Source: Rhodothermales bacterium (GTDB lineage Bacteria > Bacteroidota > Rhodothermia > Rhodothermales > VXPQ01). Taken from it: DNA of 64,000 nt. The stretch is from contig OX638293.1 in NCBI GenBank assembly GCA_951812335.1, positions 824,501 through 888,500 of the forward strand, read 5' to 3'. The notes under the pieces were generated by a model. It was not told where the DNA came from. It did no database searches and worked only from the letters and a program-made list of their open reading frames with translations. Shown in pieces: positions 53,068-61,955 of the stretch (positions within the stretch are counted from its first letter, which is position 1; every line of letters begins with the position of its first letter). The translations under genes were made by a program, and so were the position numbers.

Positions 53068-55152
53068 TTACAATCTCCAGGACGCTACCATGGAAATGTT
53101 CGGAATGATTTTTCGATTTCCGAACCGTGCTGCTTGTCGGATATGATCGGCCCGCGTTTCAGGGAGTGTACCGAAGAGGCGCCGCCGGATGTGCTGCACA
53201 TTTAACCAACCGTTCAGTCGAAGCACCGACCTACCGGGCATAGGCCAGGAGATCGAACAAATTGGACCCATTTGTTCAATGATGGTTCGTCCCGGGCGTG
53301 TGATGCTTGCCGTGATCGGTTTTCCTGTATTGTCCAGTTGTCGTGTGCCGTCCTCGTTGCGGATATCGTACCGTACGGTGGCAGCCGGCTCAAAGTCGCT
53401 TCGAATGAAGAGGCGCGCTCCGATAGAGGCGGTAATGCCTTGTCGCGTGCGCACCTGCAGGCGTACTCGCGCGCTGTAGGTGCGCAAGGTGTCGAACGGG
53501 ATTTCTGCGAAGTGATCCCAAAGAAGATTGCCGAGGCGCAGATCGCTGAAACTGCCGTCCGCATAGATAGTGGGTCCGCGTCGGAAACGGTGCTCCCCGT
53601 CCAGTTCGTACCGAAGCTCCCGTGCAGATTGATCGATGGCTCTTCGGCCGGGGAGCACGAAATCGTGCACGGTGTAGGTTGCACGGATTTCCGTTCCCAT
53701 GCGCAGGCGCGTACGGCTTCCCGGCGTCCACGTGAAGGCGGGCCGCAGGCGCAGGGAGCGACGGATATTGTTTTCCACCGATCGGTCGGCGTTCAGGTAG
53801 ACGGTGTGATACCAGGTCCCCAGCAAACGCATCTCTGTGCTCAACCTTCGGTTTATCGAAATACGCGCTCCCATTTGGCCGGTATGGTACAACTCGTCCC
53901 GGTCGTCCAGATTCGCTTCAGGCGTGTCGTGACGAAGAATGCTGCTACTGCCGTCGAAGGTCAAGGTGAGCCGACCCAGTCCGGCTCGTCCGCGCGCATG
54001 CAGGGCAAACAGACCCTGGTCGTAATCCGCCTGCTGGAGCAGATTCGCTTTTTGCGCCACTTGTGTCCGGGGGAGGTCCTCCCGGTTCGTCAGTCGCCGT
54101 CGCTCCACTTCGGCGCCGACCCGGGCCGAAATATTTACCATGAAACGACCGGCGTCCTGTTCTCCGTATCCGATGCCGATTTGGCTGTCCACCAGGCGCC
54201 GATTGAACGCCGTATCGAAGAAGAATGCATTTTCCGGGGCACGCAGCGTCCGGATCCGGCGGTTGTTCGTTCTTGCATCCATGCGTCCGGTCAGCCGTAT
54301 GGATCGGTAGATCGGGGCTTCGATCTCCATACCGATATTCAGCGTGTCTCCGGCGATGGCCTCCACGGTTTCCGAAACGCGATCTTCTGTGGTTCGATTC
54401 AAAAACGAGACGGCCTGATACGCGTCGCGACGGTAGTTGCTGTACTGCACATCCGTCGCGATGCGCAGATTCTCTAACGAACGGATCACATTCCCCTCCA
54501 TGCGCAGTGCACGCCCCCGCCGCGGATCGATGAACCGGTATGCTGCATCTCCTGCAACCTGGATGCGGTATGCGCTCATGGGTGCAGGAGACCATGCGAC
54601 GCCGAGAGCATACGCGGGCCCGATATCCATGCGCAGCGGAGGCTCGCCGGCGCCGCTCCCGATACCCGGCCGGCGATCCCATGCGAGACCTGCGGCCGGC
54701 TCGATACGAAGATTTTGTCCCGATTGGAACCGTACGCCGGAGTACACTTCCTGCGAAAACACGCGACTTTGCGTGTACCAGCGGGATCGTCCTCGCGCCT
54801 GCACGCTCCAGTGCGTTCCCAGAGGGCGGCCAATACGCCAGTTGAGGAGATTTTCGTCCCGAAAACTCAGCCGGTCCCCGAAAAGCACGAATGCGTCCGA
54901 ACGGAACCGGTTGTCGAGTATGGCGCTCCATTTCCCGATGTGCTGGGAAAGCAGGGTTTTGGCGGTCCAGCGATACCGGTTTATGTCTCGTTCGAAGCCG
55001 GTTTCGATCAGTTGTCTCTCAGAACCCGTTTGCGGTGCGATTTGCGCCGGCGCCTGTGCTCGAACCTGTACGACCCCGAGCGTTGCCAGGGCGCCCGCCA
55101 GCACGACACGTCCGGCGCCGGTTCGAAAGGCCGCTCGAAGGAATGCACGCAT
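53068..55152 (-). CDS. Large predicted outer-membrane beta-barrel protein, unknown function
   Basis: A 694-residue protein, not assigned to a named family. The signal peptide runs from ATG 55152 to about 'GVVQVRAQ' (residue ~33); the frame is open upstream into the HIT gene. The rest is a long series of short amphipathic strands with Arg, Tyr and Trp at the ends ('WSVQARGRSRWYTQSRVF', 'YELDGEHRFRRGPTIYADGS'), typical of a 20-plus-stranded barrel without a TonB plug. Very Arg-rich for an outer-membrane protein. It is placed between HIT and coaE with almost no spacing, so it is co-expressed with housekeeping genes and may be a structural or transport protein. Confidence 0.7.
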   Translation of the reverse strand: MRAFLRAAFRTGAGRVVLAGALATLGVVQVRAQAPAQIAPQTGSERQLIETGFERDINRYRWTAKTLLSQHIGKWSAILDNRFRSDAFVLFGDRLSFRDENLLNWRIGRPLGTHWSVQARGRSRWYTQSRVFSQEVYSGVRFQSGQNLRIEPAAGLAWDRRPGIGSGAGEPPLRMDIGPAYALGVAWSPAPMSAYRIQVAGDAAYRFIDPRRGRALRMEGNVIRSLENLRIATDVQYSNYRRDAYQAVSFLNRTTEDRVSETVEAIAGDTLNIGMEIEAPIYRSIRLTGRMDARTNNRRIRTLRAPENAFFFDTAFNRRLVDSQIGIGYGEQDAGRFMVNISARVGAEVERRRLTNREDLPRTQVAQKANLLQQADYDQGLFALHARGRAGLGRLTLTFDGSSSILRHDTPEANLDDRDELYHTGQMGARISINRRLSTEMRLLGTWYHTVYLNADRSVENNIRRSLRLRPAFTWTPGSRTRLRMGTEIRATYTVHDFVLPGRRAIDQSARELRYELDGEHRFRRGPTIYADGSFSDLRLGNLLWDHFAEIPFDTLRTYSARVRLQVRTRQGITASIGARLFIRSDFEPAATVRYDIRNEDGTRQLDNTGKPITASITRPGRTIIEQMGPICSISWPMPGRSVLRLNGWLNVQHIRRRLFGTLPETRADHIRQAARFGNRKIIPNISMVASWRL

Positions 55153-55240
55153 GGCGAGACATACGGAAACAGCAACGCGGTAGAAGGAAGACAGGAGCGT
55201 TGGCCCGCGCGTTCCCGGCAAATGTGCGAGAGCTTCGACG

Positions 55241-55588
55241 TCAGCCCGGCGGCCAACCCATAGATCGCCCGCCAAGAAGGTGCAGGTGGATATGATCCAC
55301 CGATTGCCCGGCTGCCGGTCCACAATTGAAAACGGTCCTGTACCCCGCTGCAAGTCCTTCTTGAGCAGCCAACTCCCGCGCCACCGTAACAAGGTGTCCG
55401 ACCAGTTTTTCATCCGCTTCGGTGAGGTCGTTCAGCTCCGGAATGGGCTTCCGGGGAACGATCAGGATATGTACGGGCGCTTGCGGAGCAATATCCCGGA
55501 ATGCGAAACACTGTTCGTCCTCATACACCATATCGGACGGAATGTCTCCATCCGCGATTTTTTGAAAAAGCGTTCTTGTATCGGCCAT
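55241..55588 (-). CDS. HIT family nucleotide hydrolase (HinT-like)
   Basis: A 115-residue histidine-triad protein that cleaves nucleoside phosphoramidates or AMP conjugates. 'TLFQKIADGDIPSDMVYEDE' (~5-24) opens it, 'APVHILIVPRKPIPELNDL' is the mid block, and the triad is 'QSVDHIHLHLLGGR' (~94-107). The final 'GWPPG' is the usual HinT end. First gene of the HIT-barrel-coaE run. The start MADTRTLFQK fits the family. Confidence 0.94.
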   Translation of the reverse strand: MADTRTLFQKIADGDIPSDMVYEDEQCFAFRDIAPQAPVHILIVPRKPIPELNDLTEADEKLVGHLVTVARELAAQEGLAAGYRTVFNCGPAAGQSVDHIHLHLLGGRSMGWPPG

Positions 55589-55682
55589 GTCGCGTGGAAA
55601 CGTGGGATATCCCGGAATATCTTCTACAGACGGCTGCTTTCCTGTTCGTTGGTATTTGCTACTGCTTGCCTGATCGAATATA

Positions 55683-55745
55683 GGATACTCTGATTAAGTC
55701 CGCGAAGTTCAGAGGTTGCGAGGGGTGGTTTTGATCGGCGTATCC
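55683..55745. mobile_element. MITE-like repeat, copy j (63 bp)
   Basis: The shortest derivative. Left GGATACTCTGATTAAGTCC plus the beginning of H1 (CGCGAAGTTCAGAGG) joins straight to the right end GGTTTTGATCGGCGTATCC. Both hairpins are deleted while both termini remain. It lies between the divergent HIT and PTPS genes, with no other feature in the gap. Confidence 0.85.
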
Positions 55746-55858
55746 TGTAACCGAACATCGGACAGGCTTCAACGTGAAAGGAAAATCGGGGCCTATCCGC
55801 GGCTATACCTGCCGCTATGCCCCGGACCTGTATCAACCGGCATGAAGTCCGATTTCCC

Positions 55859-56272
55859 ATGGCGCTTGTTTACGTAACCCGTACGGTGCATTTCAACGCG
55901 GCGCACCGGCTGCACAATCCGAAAAAATCCGACGACTGGAATCGCAGCACGTACGGCCGGTGCAACAATCCGAACGGGCACGGGCACAATTACGTGCTGG
56001 AGGTGACCGTGGCCGGCGAGCCCGATAAAGACACCGGGTACGTCCTTGATTTGTCCGACCTGAATCGTATCGTACAGGATAAAATTGTGGACAAGTGCGA
56101 CCATGCCCACCTGAATATGGACGTGGATTTCATGCAGGGCGTTTTGCCCTCTACCGAGCAGTTTGCCATAGCGATCTGGCGCGAGTTGGAGGATGCTCTT
56201 CCAACGGGAACGTTGCATAGAGTCCGAATCGCGGAAACGAACAACAATTCGGTGGAATACTTCGGTGAGTAA
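55859..56272 (+). CDS. 6-pyruvoyl-tetrahydropterin synthase
   Basis: Converts 7,8-dihydroneopterin triphosphate to 6-pyruvoyl-tetrahydropterin, the second step to tetrahydrobiopterin. 137 residues. Zinc histidines lie in 'HFNAAHRLHN' and 'NPNGHGHNY', and the catalytic Cys precedes them in 'YGRCNNPNGHGHNY', matching animal PTPS nearly residue for residue. Further blocks are 'CDHAHLNMDVDF', 'PSTEQFAIAIW' and 'ETNNNSVEYFGE'. It looks more like true PTPS than like QueD. I start at ATG 55859 (MALVYVTRTVHF); the frame opens at 55817. folE follows after 21 nt. Confidence 0.93.
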   Translation: MALVYVTRTVHFNAAHRLHNPKKSDDWNRSTYGRCNNPNGHGHNYVLEVTVAGEPDKDTGYVLDLSDLNRIVQDKIVDKCDHAHLNMDVDFMQGVLPSTEQFAIAIWRELEDALPTGTLHRVRIAETNNNSVEYFGE

Positions 56273-56293
56273 CCCCTACCCATTCGTAAGACG

Positions 56294-56956
56294 ATGCCGA
56301 CACACTCTTTGAACGACCGGGAAACGAAGCAAACGGTCTCATGCGCCTCCGCAGCGCATGACCACGGCCGTTACAGGAGACACGATGTTTACGACGAGGC
56401 GGCGACAGAGACCATCGCCCGGCATGTGGCGGGCATCCTGCCCTTGCTGGACGGAGACCCTGCCCGCGAGGGGCTTTTCAAAACCCCTTTACGTGTGGCC
56501 CGTTCGCTTCAGTTTCTTACGCAAGGGTACGGGATGGACCCGGAAGCTATTCTGAAATCCGCGTTGTTCGAAGAGGATTACAGCGAAATGATCCTGGTGA
56601 AGGAAATCGAGATATTTTCCTTGTGCGAGCACCATATGCTTCCCTTTCACGGGCGCGCCCATGTGGCCTACATCCCGGACGGCAAGATTGTGGGCTTAAG
56701 CAAGATACCGCGCGTGGTGGACGTGTTCGCTCGTCGCCTTCAGGTGCAGGAACGGCTTACCTTGCAGATACGGGACGTCCTGTCCGACGTGCTGAAACCG
56801 CTTGGGGTAGCCGTCGTGATCGAGGCGATCCATCTGTGCATGATGATGCGGGGCGCAGAGAAGCAGAATGCGGTGACGACGACCAGCGCCATGAGCGGCG
56901 AGTTCATGAAAACGCCGACCCGCGCCGAATTCATGCGGCTGATCAACAAGGATTGA
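56294..56956 (+). CDS. folE: GTP cyclohydrolase I
   Basis: Opens GTP to 7,8-dihydroneopterin triphosphate, the entry to folate and biopterin synthesis. 220 residues. The fold blocks are '[16 protein letters not shown]' and '[19 protein letters not shown]' with the zinc Cys and His, then '[19 protein letters not shown]', '[15 protein letters not shown]' and the second zinc Cys in '[18 protein letters not shown]'. The N-terminal ~35 residues are an extension. It lies between PTPS and a sepiapterin-reductase-like gene, indicating a biopterin role beside, or instead of, folate synthesis. Confidence 0.96.
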   Translation: MPTHSLNDRETKQTVSCASAAHDHGRYRRHDVYDEAATETIARHVAGILPLLDGDPAREGLFKTPLRVARSLQFLTQGYGMDPEAILKSALFEEDYSEMILVKEIEIFSLCEHHMLPFHGRAHVAYIPDGKIVGLSKIPRVVDVFARRLQVQERLTLQIRDVLSDVLKPLGVAVVIEAIHLCMMMRGAEKQNAVTTTSAMSGEFMKTPTRAEFMRLINKD

Positions 56957-57014
56957 TGGTAGCCGCCTTTTTACGCCTTTTTACGCCATTTTTACAAAGC
57001 ACGATAATCCATCC

Positions 57015-57716
57015 ATGCCGACTGTACTGATAACCGGAGCAAGCCAGGGGATGGGCCGCGCCGCGGCGCAGGCGTTTGCCGCGTTGCCCGACGCCCGCCT
57101 TGCCCTTGTGGCGCGTAACGAAGAGCGCCTGGAGGAAACCTGCGAGCTGTCTCGTGTACACGGCGCGGAAGCCCGGGCCTTTCCATGCGATGTGACGGAC
57201 GAGGCGGCTGTCGAGGAAATGGCGACCTCTGTGCGCGCCTCGTTCGGCACGCCGGACATGGTCCTGAATAATGCAGGGCTCTTCGAGACGGGTCCCATAG
57301 TCGATATGACGGTCGAGGCCTTTGGTCGTCAGGTAGCGGTGAATCTGACGAGCGCGTTCATGGTCACTCGGGTTTTTCTCCGGGACATGCTGGATCGAGG
57401 CAGCGGTCATCTTTTCTACATGTGCTCCGTGGCCTCGTTGAAGGCCTATCCCGGCGCGGTCGCTTATTGCGCAGCCAAGCATGGGGTGCTTGGATTGGCG
57501 CGCGCCATGCGGGAAGAGACGCGAGCGCACGGCGTGCGGGTTACGGCGGTATTGCCGGGCGCTACCTGGACGCCCAGTTGGTATGGAAGCGGCGTGCCTT
57601 CAGAACGTCTCATGCCGCCCGAAGACATTGCCCGGGCGATTCTCGATGTCTGGCGTATGAGCGATCGCACCGTGGTTGAAGAACTGCTGCTCCGTCCCCA
57701 GGAGGGAGATGTTTAG
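57015..57716 (+). CDS. Short-chain dehydrogenase, sepiapterin-reductase-like
   Basis: A 233-residue SDR. Cofactor motif 'LITGASQGMGRAAA' (~5-18), 'NNAGLFETG' (~90), catalytic Ser in 'MCSVASLKAYPGAVAY' and Tyr-x3-Lys in 'YCAAKHG' (~155). The C-terminal 'MPPEDIARAILDVWRMSDRT' and 'VVEELLLRP' closely resemble what I recall of Chlorobium tepidum sepiapterin reductase, whose end has 'MPEDIA' and 'SRTVVEEIILRP'. With folE and PTPS directly upstream, reduction of 6-pyruvoyl-tetrahydropterin to a biopterin is the likely role. Other SDR functions cannot be excluded from sequence alone. Confidence 0.85.
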   Translation: MPTVLITGASQGMGRAAAQAFAALPDARLALVARNEERLEETCELSRVHGAEARAFPCDVTDEAAVEEMATSVRASFGTPDMVLNNAGLFETGPIVDMTVEAFGRQVAVNLTSAFMVTRVFLRDMLDRGSGHLFYMCSVASLKAYPGAVAYCAAKHGVLGLARAMREETRAHGVRVTAVLPGATWTPSWYGSGVPSERLMPPEDIARAILDVWRMSDRTVVEELLLRPQEGDV

Positions 57717-57753
57717 GGTCCCCGGGTACACGTGAAAAAGACTGCTTCTCCTC

Positions 57754-58803
57754 ATGCGTCGCAAGGTTCTCGTTGCGCAGATCGTTCTTGTCCTGCTGGC
57801 AGTGAGCATGCCTCTTCTCGGAGCGGCAACATGGATTGCGGTCAGGCCCAACACCCCCGATTTCGAGGGTAAACGTACGGTCCGCATCCCGCCCGGCTCC
57901 GGCTTCGAAGCCGTGGTCGATTCGCTCCGCGCAAACGGCATTCTCCGGCGGGCAGGTACGTTTCGCCTCATGGCGCGCGCAACCGGTTGGGGAGACCAGA
58001 TCAAGGCGGGGCATTACGCCTTCCCTTCCGGGGTTTCCAATGAAGATATGCTGAGCCTGCTGCGACGCGGACTGCAAGAGTCGGTCCTCCTGACGATACC
58101 CCCTGGCGTACGCCCCGATGTGGCTGCCGGGGTCGCAGCCCGAAACATGTTCTTTTCTCCGAAAGATTTTGTTGCAGCCCTCGCCGATACGCAATTCGCT
58201 GCCTCGTTACGCACCGACACTACCGGCCTCTTCGGCTACATGTTGCCGGAAACGTACCATTTCTACTGGCTTTCCAGTGCAGAGCGTGCTGTCCGCACCA
58301 TCACGGAAACGTTCGATGCGTTCTTCGAGCGTGAATTGCGTGCCGGAGCAGACAGTCTCGGCATGTCGAAACGGGATGTGGCGACCCTGGCCAGCATTAT
58401 CGAATGGGAAGCGCTGCATGCCGAGGAAAAACCTATGATATCGGGGGTCTACCACAACCGGTTGCGCATCGGCATGAAACTGGACGCCGATCCCACCATC
58501 CAGTACATCGTTCTTCGGCAGGAGGGAAGCAAGCGGCGCCTGCTCTACAGCGATTACCGTATTCCGCACCCTTTCAATACGTATCTGCACGGGGGATTGC
58601 CGCCGGGGCCTCTCAACAATCCGTCCCCTTCCTCTCTGCGGGCCGCCGTCGCCCCTGCCCGCCATGATTTTCTCTACTTCGTGGCGACCGGCGACGGCAC
58701 ACACCACTTCAGCAGAACCCTTACGGAGCATCTCCGGGCCGCTCGCCGCTATCATGCGCTCATGCGCCAGCGCCGCGCCGAACAGGCGGAAGGGGAGGGG
58801 TGA
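57754..58803 (+). CDS. mltG: Endolytic murein transglycosylase MltG
   Basis: Cuts nascent peptidoglycan strands in the periplasm and helps set their length. 349 residues. One N-terminal membrane anchor (~8-30). A LysM-like region follows ('FEAVVDSLRANGILRRAG', '...QIKAGHYAFPSG'). The YceG catalytic block is 'ASIIEWEALHAEEKPMISGV', whose first Glu is the catalytic residue, followed by 'YHNRLRIGMKLDADPTIQY' and 'YNTYLHGGLPPGPLNNPS'-like 'FNTYLHGGLPPGPLNNPSP'. It ends with a basic tail. It is 37 nt downstream of the SDR gene on the same strand. Confidence 0.95.
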   Translation: MRRKVLVAQIVLVLLAVSMPLLGAATWIAVRPNTPDFEGKRTVRIPPGSGFEAVVDSLRANGILRRAGTFRLMARATGWGDQIKAGHYAFPSGVSNEDMLSLLRRGLQESVLLTIPPGVRPDVAAGVAARNMFFSPKDFVAALADTQFAASLRTDTTGLFGYMLPETYHFYWLSSAERAVRTITETFDAFFERELRAGADSLGMSKRDVATLASIIEWEALHAEEKPMISGVYHNRLRIGMKLDADPTIQYIVLRQEGSKRRLLYSDYRIPHPFNTYLHGGLPPGPLNNPSPSSLRAAVAPARHDFLYFVATGDGTHHFSRTLTEHLRAARRYHALMRQRRAEQAEGEG

Positions 58804-58936
58804 AGGATAAACTTGTCCCCGATAAAGATTGGTAGTGGCCCGAAAATCAGACAACTATCGTGGATTTAGTTCCGAATCCGGCTGTCTGCGGGGAACACCT
58901 CCTCCCAAACCCTGCGAATCCGTTCCGCGAAATGCC

Positions 58937-60493
58937 TCAGAATCCCACGCGCACGCCCAGCAGGAACCGGTGCTGCGTTACGCTTTCCTCGACGAGAGGC
59001 GGCTCGTTGATATTGTGAGAGTATGGGGTGTATTCGTTGTCGAATTTCATGCGCGTCCATCCCGCATCGATATGGAAATTCTGCGCGAAACGGTACGATG
59101 CGCCAGCGGAGACGAAGCGCCGGTCGCGATCAGCTTCGTCGCCGCCCCGCGACACGTTCCGGTCGAATGGATCGGGATAGGCGGCCACACCCCCCCGCAC
59201 CGTGACGTCTCCGAATTCATACGCCCCCCCGATACGCATATTCCAGACCGGGTCCATGGTATCCCGGACCTCTCTGTTCAAGTCTCTGAACAGGTCGCCG
59301 CCCGTCGCATCCCCGTCGAACTCCATTTGGGACCAGTCTACATATTCCAGGTCTCCCGCAAGAAGAAAGCCCCCGATTTCCCAGGATGCGCCGCCCCCGA
59401 TGCGCCAGGGGGTGCGCAACTCGTATTCGTATTCATTACGGGTTTCGGCATCCAGAGAGCCTCCCTCGTCGAACCAGGTGGTCAATTCCCGGTAGAAATT
59501 TTCCCTGATTTCGTAAAAGGTAGGGGTCTCCAGCGTCACGCCCACGCGCAACCCGTTCGCAAGCGTCGTGGTCGACACCCCGCCGCGCAGGTTGAACCCG
59601 CTCAGGTCCGCCTCGAACCCTTCTTCGTACAGCAGTCTGTTAAACCCGAACAACGAGCGGTCGGACAGGACGACCTCATAGTCTGACGCAGTGTTTTCGT
59701 TGTAGGTGTCCGCCTCCTCGTAAATGCTTTCGAAGTTGTACGAACCGAACGCAAAATTGGCCGCCAGGCCGATCATCACGTCCTGGCTCGCCTCCCATGC
59801 GCCGCCGAGGTTCAATTCGTTCATTCGTCCTTCTGCCAGTACGTCTCCCAACTGGTCGATTTGGGTGCCCGGGATAACTGCCTCGTAGAAAAGCCCGTCG
59901 TTCGTGCCTACGTTTTCGAACAAAAATTCGATCGCTCCTCCGTCATAGGCCAGTTGGGGGATATCGTTGTAGAAGTTCGGGAAAGGTCCATCGTCGTCTT
60001 CCTCCACGGTGAACTCGTTCGCATCGGGCAGGAACGACGTACTGATGGAACTGGTGGCGTTCGTTCCTCCGAACGCGAGATTGCGGTCGAACGTATTGAC
60101 CTGGTTGAATGCGAGGCCGAGCACGAACGACCCTTGCGACGTTGGAAGCTTTTGTATGTAGGCCAGGTTGCTGAGGCGGGTGGCGCGTATGTCGGCTTCC
60201 GCCGCGGACGACGTACGGATCCCGGTGAAATACTGCGCGTCCTCCGTGGCCGAGAACGTATGCAGGGAACCGCTGATTTCCGAGTTGCTGAAATAGCCCA
60301 GACCGGCCGGATTCGTACGCAATGCGCCGTAGTCCGCTACGCCGGCAATGCCGACGCCGGCCATGCCCATCATGCGCGGACCGGTCGCAGGGGACCGTGC
60401 AGCGAAGATATAGGCGTCGTCGGGCGTCTGTGCATACGTGGAGGACACTGCGAATAAGGCAAGGGCAAATACCGCTAAGAAGCGCCTTTTCAT
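58937..60493 (-). CDS. FadL/OmpP1-like outer-membrane transport protein
   Basis: A 518-residue outer-membrane barrel. The Sec signal is 'MKRRFLAVFALALFAVSSTYAQ' in two parts (residues 1-22). The mature start 'AARSPATGPRMMGMAGVGIA' and 'ALRTNPAGLGYFSNSEISG' are the FadL/OmpP1 (TodX-like) pattern with the conserved NPAGL motif. The C-terminal 'QHRFLLGVRVGF' ends in Phe, as barrels do. Acidic loops are frequent. It likely passes hydrophobic compounds, but the substrate is unknown. ATG 60493 gives the signal peptide; the frame is open to 60592. It is convergent with mltG. Confidence 0.85.
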   Translation of the reverse strand: MKRRFLAVFALALFAVSSTYAQTPDDAYIFAARSPATGPRMMGMAGVGIAGVADYGALRTNPAGLGYFSNSEISGSLHTFSATEDAQYFTGIRTSSAAEADIRATRLSNLAYIQKLPTSQGSFVLGLAFNQVNTFDRNLAFGGTNATSSISTSFLPDANEFTVEEDDDGPFPNFYNDIPQLAYDGGAIEFLFENVGTNDGLFYEAVIPGTQIDQLGDVLAEGRMNELNLGGAWEASQDVMIGLAANFAFGSYNFESIYEEADTYNENTASDYEVVLSDRSLFGFNRLLYEEGFEADLSGFNLRGGVSTTTLANGLRVGVTLETPTFYEIRENFYRELTTWFDEGGSLDAETRNEYEYELRTPWRIGGGASWEIGGFLLAGDLEYVDWSQMEFDGDATGGDLFRDLNREVRDTMDPVWNMRIGGAYEFGDVTVRGGVAAYPDPFDRNVSRGGDEADRDRRFVSAGASYRFAQNFHIDAGWTRMKFDNEYTPYSHNINEPPLVEESVTQHRFLLGVRVGF

Positions 60494-60644
60494 GGGAGTA
60501 TCTGTCTGGTTTTCCGGGTTACGAACGGATTTTTTGGGGTATCCGGCGATTCGCATGGGTACAGGGAGGGTTAGGGATCGCATGAAAAGCACGATCCTGA
60601 AAACACTTCCGGGGTAATCGCAACGCCGTGGTTACACGGTGCGC

Positions 60645-61955
60645 TTATCGACTGCGGGAACGACCCGAAGAGGATGAAGACCCGCCCGAAGACCGCCCGC
60701 TGCTGCCCGACGAAGATCGGGGCGGCGGGGACGAACGGACGGTGCGTCCGCTGGACCCGCTGCTGCGCGAGGAAGGCGCTGAACGGACGGTACGGCCACT
60801 CGATCCACTGCTGCTGCTCGAGGAGGGCTTCGAACGGACGGTACGGCCACTCGATCCACTGCTGCTGCTCGAGGAGGGCTTCGAACGGACGGTACCCCCG
60901 CTGGACCCACTGCTGCGCGAAGATCCGGATGAGCGCACAGTCCCCCGGTTGCCGGAAGACGACGAAGACCGGGACGAGGGAGACGAACCGACAGTGCGGC
61001 CACTCGATCCACTGCTTCCGCGCGAGGAGGGGGTCGAACCGACAGTGCGGCCACTCGATCCGCTACTGCCGCGCGAGGAGGGGGTCGAACCGACGGTTCG
61101 CCCGCTGGACCCGCTGCTGCGTGCGGTGGTTGTCCGGCGCGTATCGCGAACCGTATCGGTTGACCTGCCCGTTCTCGAGCGACTACCCTGCACGGCGGTC
61201 GATCTTCCGGAACGCGTCGAGCGCTCTCCGGAAACGGTCGAGGCGCCGCGCGTCTTTCCAACGGAAGCGTTCCCTGTGTTGCCTATCTCGCGGATTCCGC
61301 CTCCCCCGAAATCGTCTGCATATCCGTCACGGGATCTCCTGCCCCAACCCATGCTGGCGCCGCGCGGGCCCCATTGCGTGTCTCTCGAGCGAATCGTTCC
61401 GGGGTAATCATACCGCCACCCGCCGTAATAGGGATTCCAGGTGTGCGCATAGCCCGGATAATAGCCATAGGAGCGGTAGCGGAAGGGGCTGTAATAATAG
61501 GGAGACCCGCCCCATCCCCAGCCCGGACCGAGGGAAATGCCCGCGTAAAAGCTGCTGTATCCGTACCCATAGGGACTGTACCCATGCCCATAGGGGCTAT
61601 ACCCCCAGGAATTGTATCCCCAGGGATCGTACCACGAAGGCCCGTAGAACGAACTATAGGACCAGTGCGGGTCCCGGTAGTACCGCGGACTCCATCCGTA
61701 ATCGAACCGGTCGAAGTAGCGGCGATAGCCATAGGGACCGCTGTAGAAATACTGGTCATTGTAGTAGCGTTCCGTTACGACGGTGTCCTCGGAGCTTTGC
61801 ACTACCTCCACGTAATCGGGAATCCGCTCGTACTGTACGGTGCTCAACTGGGTGTAACAACCGGCCAGCAGGATCACAAGCAGTCCGGCGGCGAATGGCG
61901 CCGCGCGCAAGGCGGGACGATGGGTTCCCCGCTTGTGTAATGTCGATCGTTCCAT
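60645..61955 (-). CDS. Repetitive lipoprotein: Tyr/Gly-rich head, Ser/Arg repeat tail
   Basis: A 436-residue protein of no named family. The lipobox 'LLVILLAGC' gives lipidated Cys33. Residues ~60-185 are extremely rich in Tyr, Gly, Pro and Ser ('YSPYGHGYSPYGYGYSSFY'), like adhesive or matrix proteins. Residues ~280-414 are about eight tandem 17-residue repeats of the form SSGSSGRTV-x-S-x-PSS, strongly basic and disordered. The two halves suggest an exposed, surface-attached polymer-like protein. Low complexity makes homology unreliable. ATG 61955 is the start, and the 61956-62258 gap to proS holds no other gene I can see. Confidence 0.75.
   Translation of the reverse strand: MERSTLHKRGTHRPALRAAPFAAGLLVILLAGCYTQLSTVQYERIPDYVEVVQSSEDTVVTERYYNDQYFYSGPYGYRRYFDRFDYGWSPRYYRDPHWSYSSFYGPSWYDPWGYNSWGYSPYGHGYSPYGYGYSSFYAGISLGPGWGWGGSPYYYSPFRYRSYGYYPGYAHTWNPYYGGWRYDYPGTIRSRDTQWGPRGASMGWGRRSRDGYADDFGGGGIREIGNTGNASVGKTRGASTVSGERSTRSGRSTAVQGSRSRTGRSTDTVRDTRRTTTARSSGSSGRTVGSTPSSRGSSGSSGRTVGSTPSSRGSSGSSGRTVGSSPSSRSSSSSGNRGTVRSSGSSRSSGSSGGTVRSKPSSSSSSGSSGRTVRSKPSSSSSSGSSGRTVRSAPSSRSSGSSGRTVRSSPPPRSSSGSSGRSSGGSSSSSGRSRSR
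60714..61118. repeat. In-frame 51-bp minisatellite
   Basis: About eight head-to-tail copies of a 51-bp unit (17 codons) encode the Ser/Arg-rich tail of the lipoprotein. Neighbouring units are nearly identical at the DNA level, for example the two copies of CGAACGGACGGTACGGCCAC at about 60830 and 60780, which points to recent expansion or homogenisation. Confidence 0.85.

Noticed and set aside
53272-54477. Forward 401-codon frame inside the large barrel gene
   Set aside because: The reverse strand has a signal peptide and regular beta-strand pattern; the forward frame has neither.
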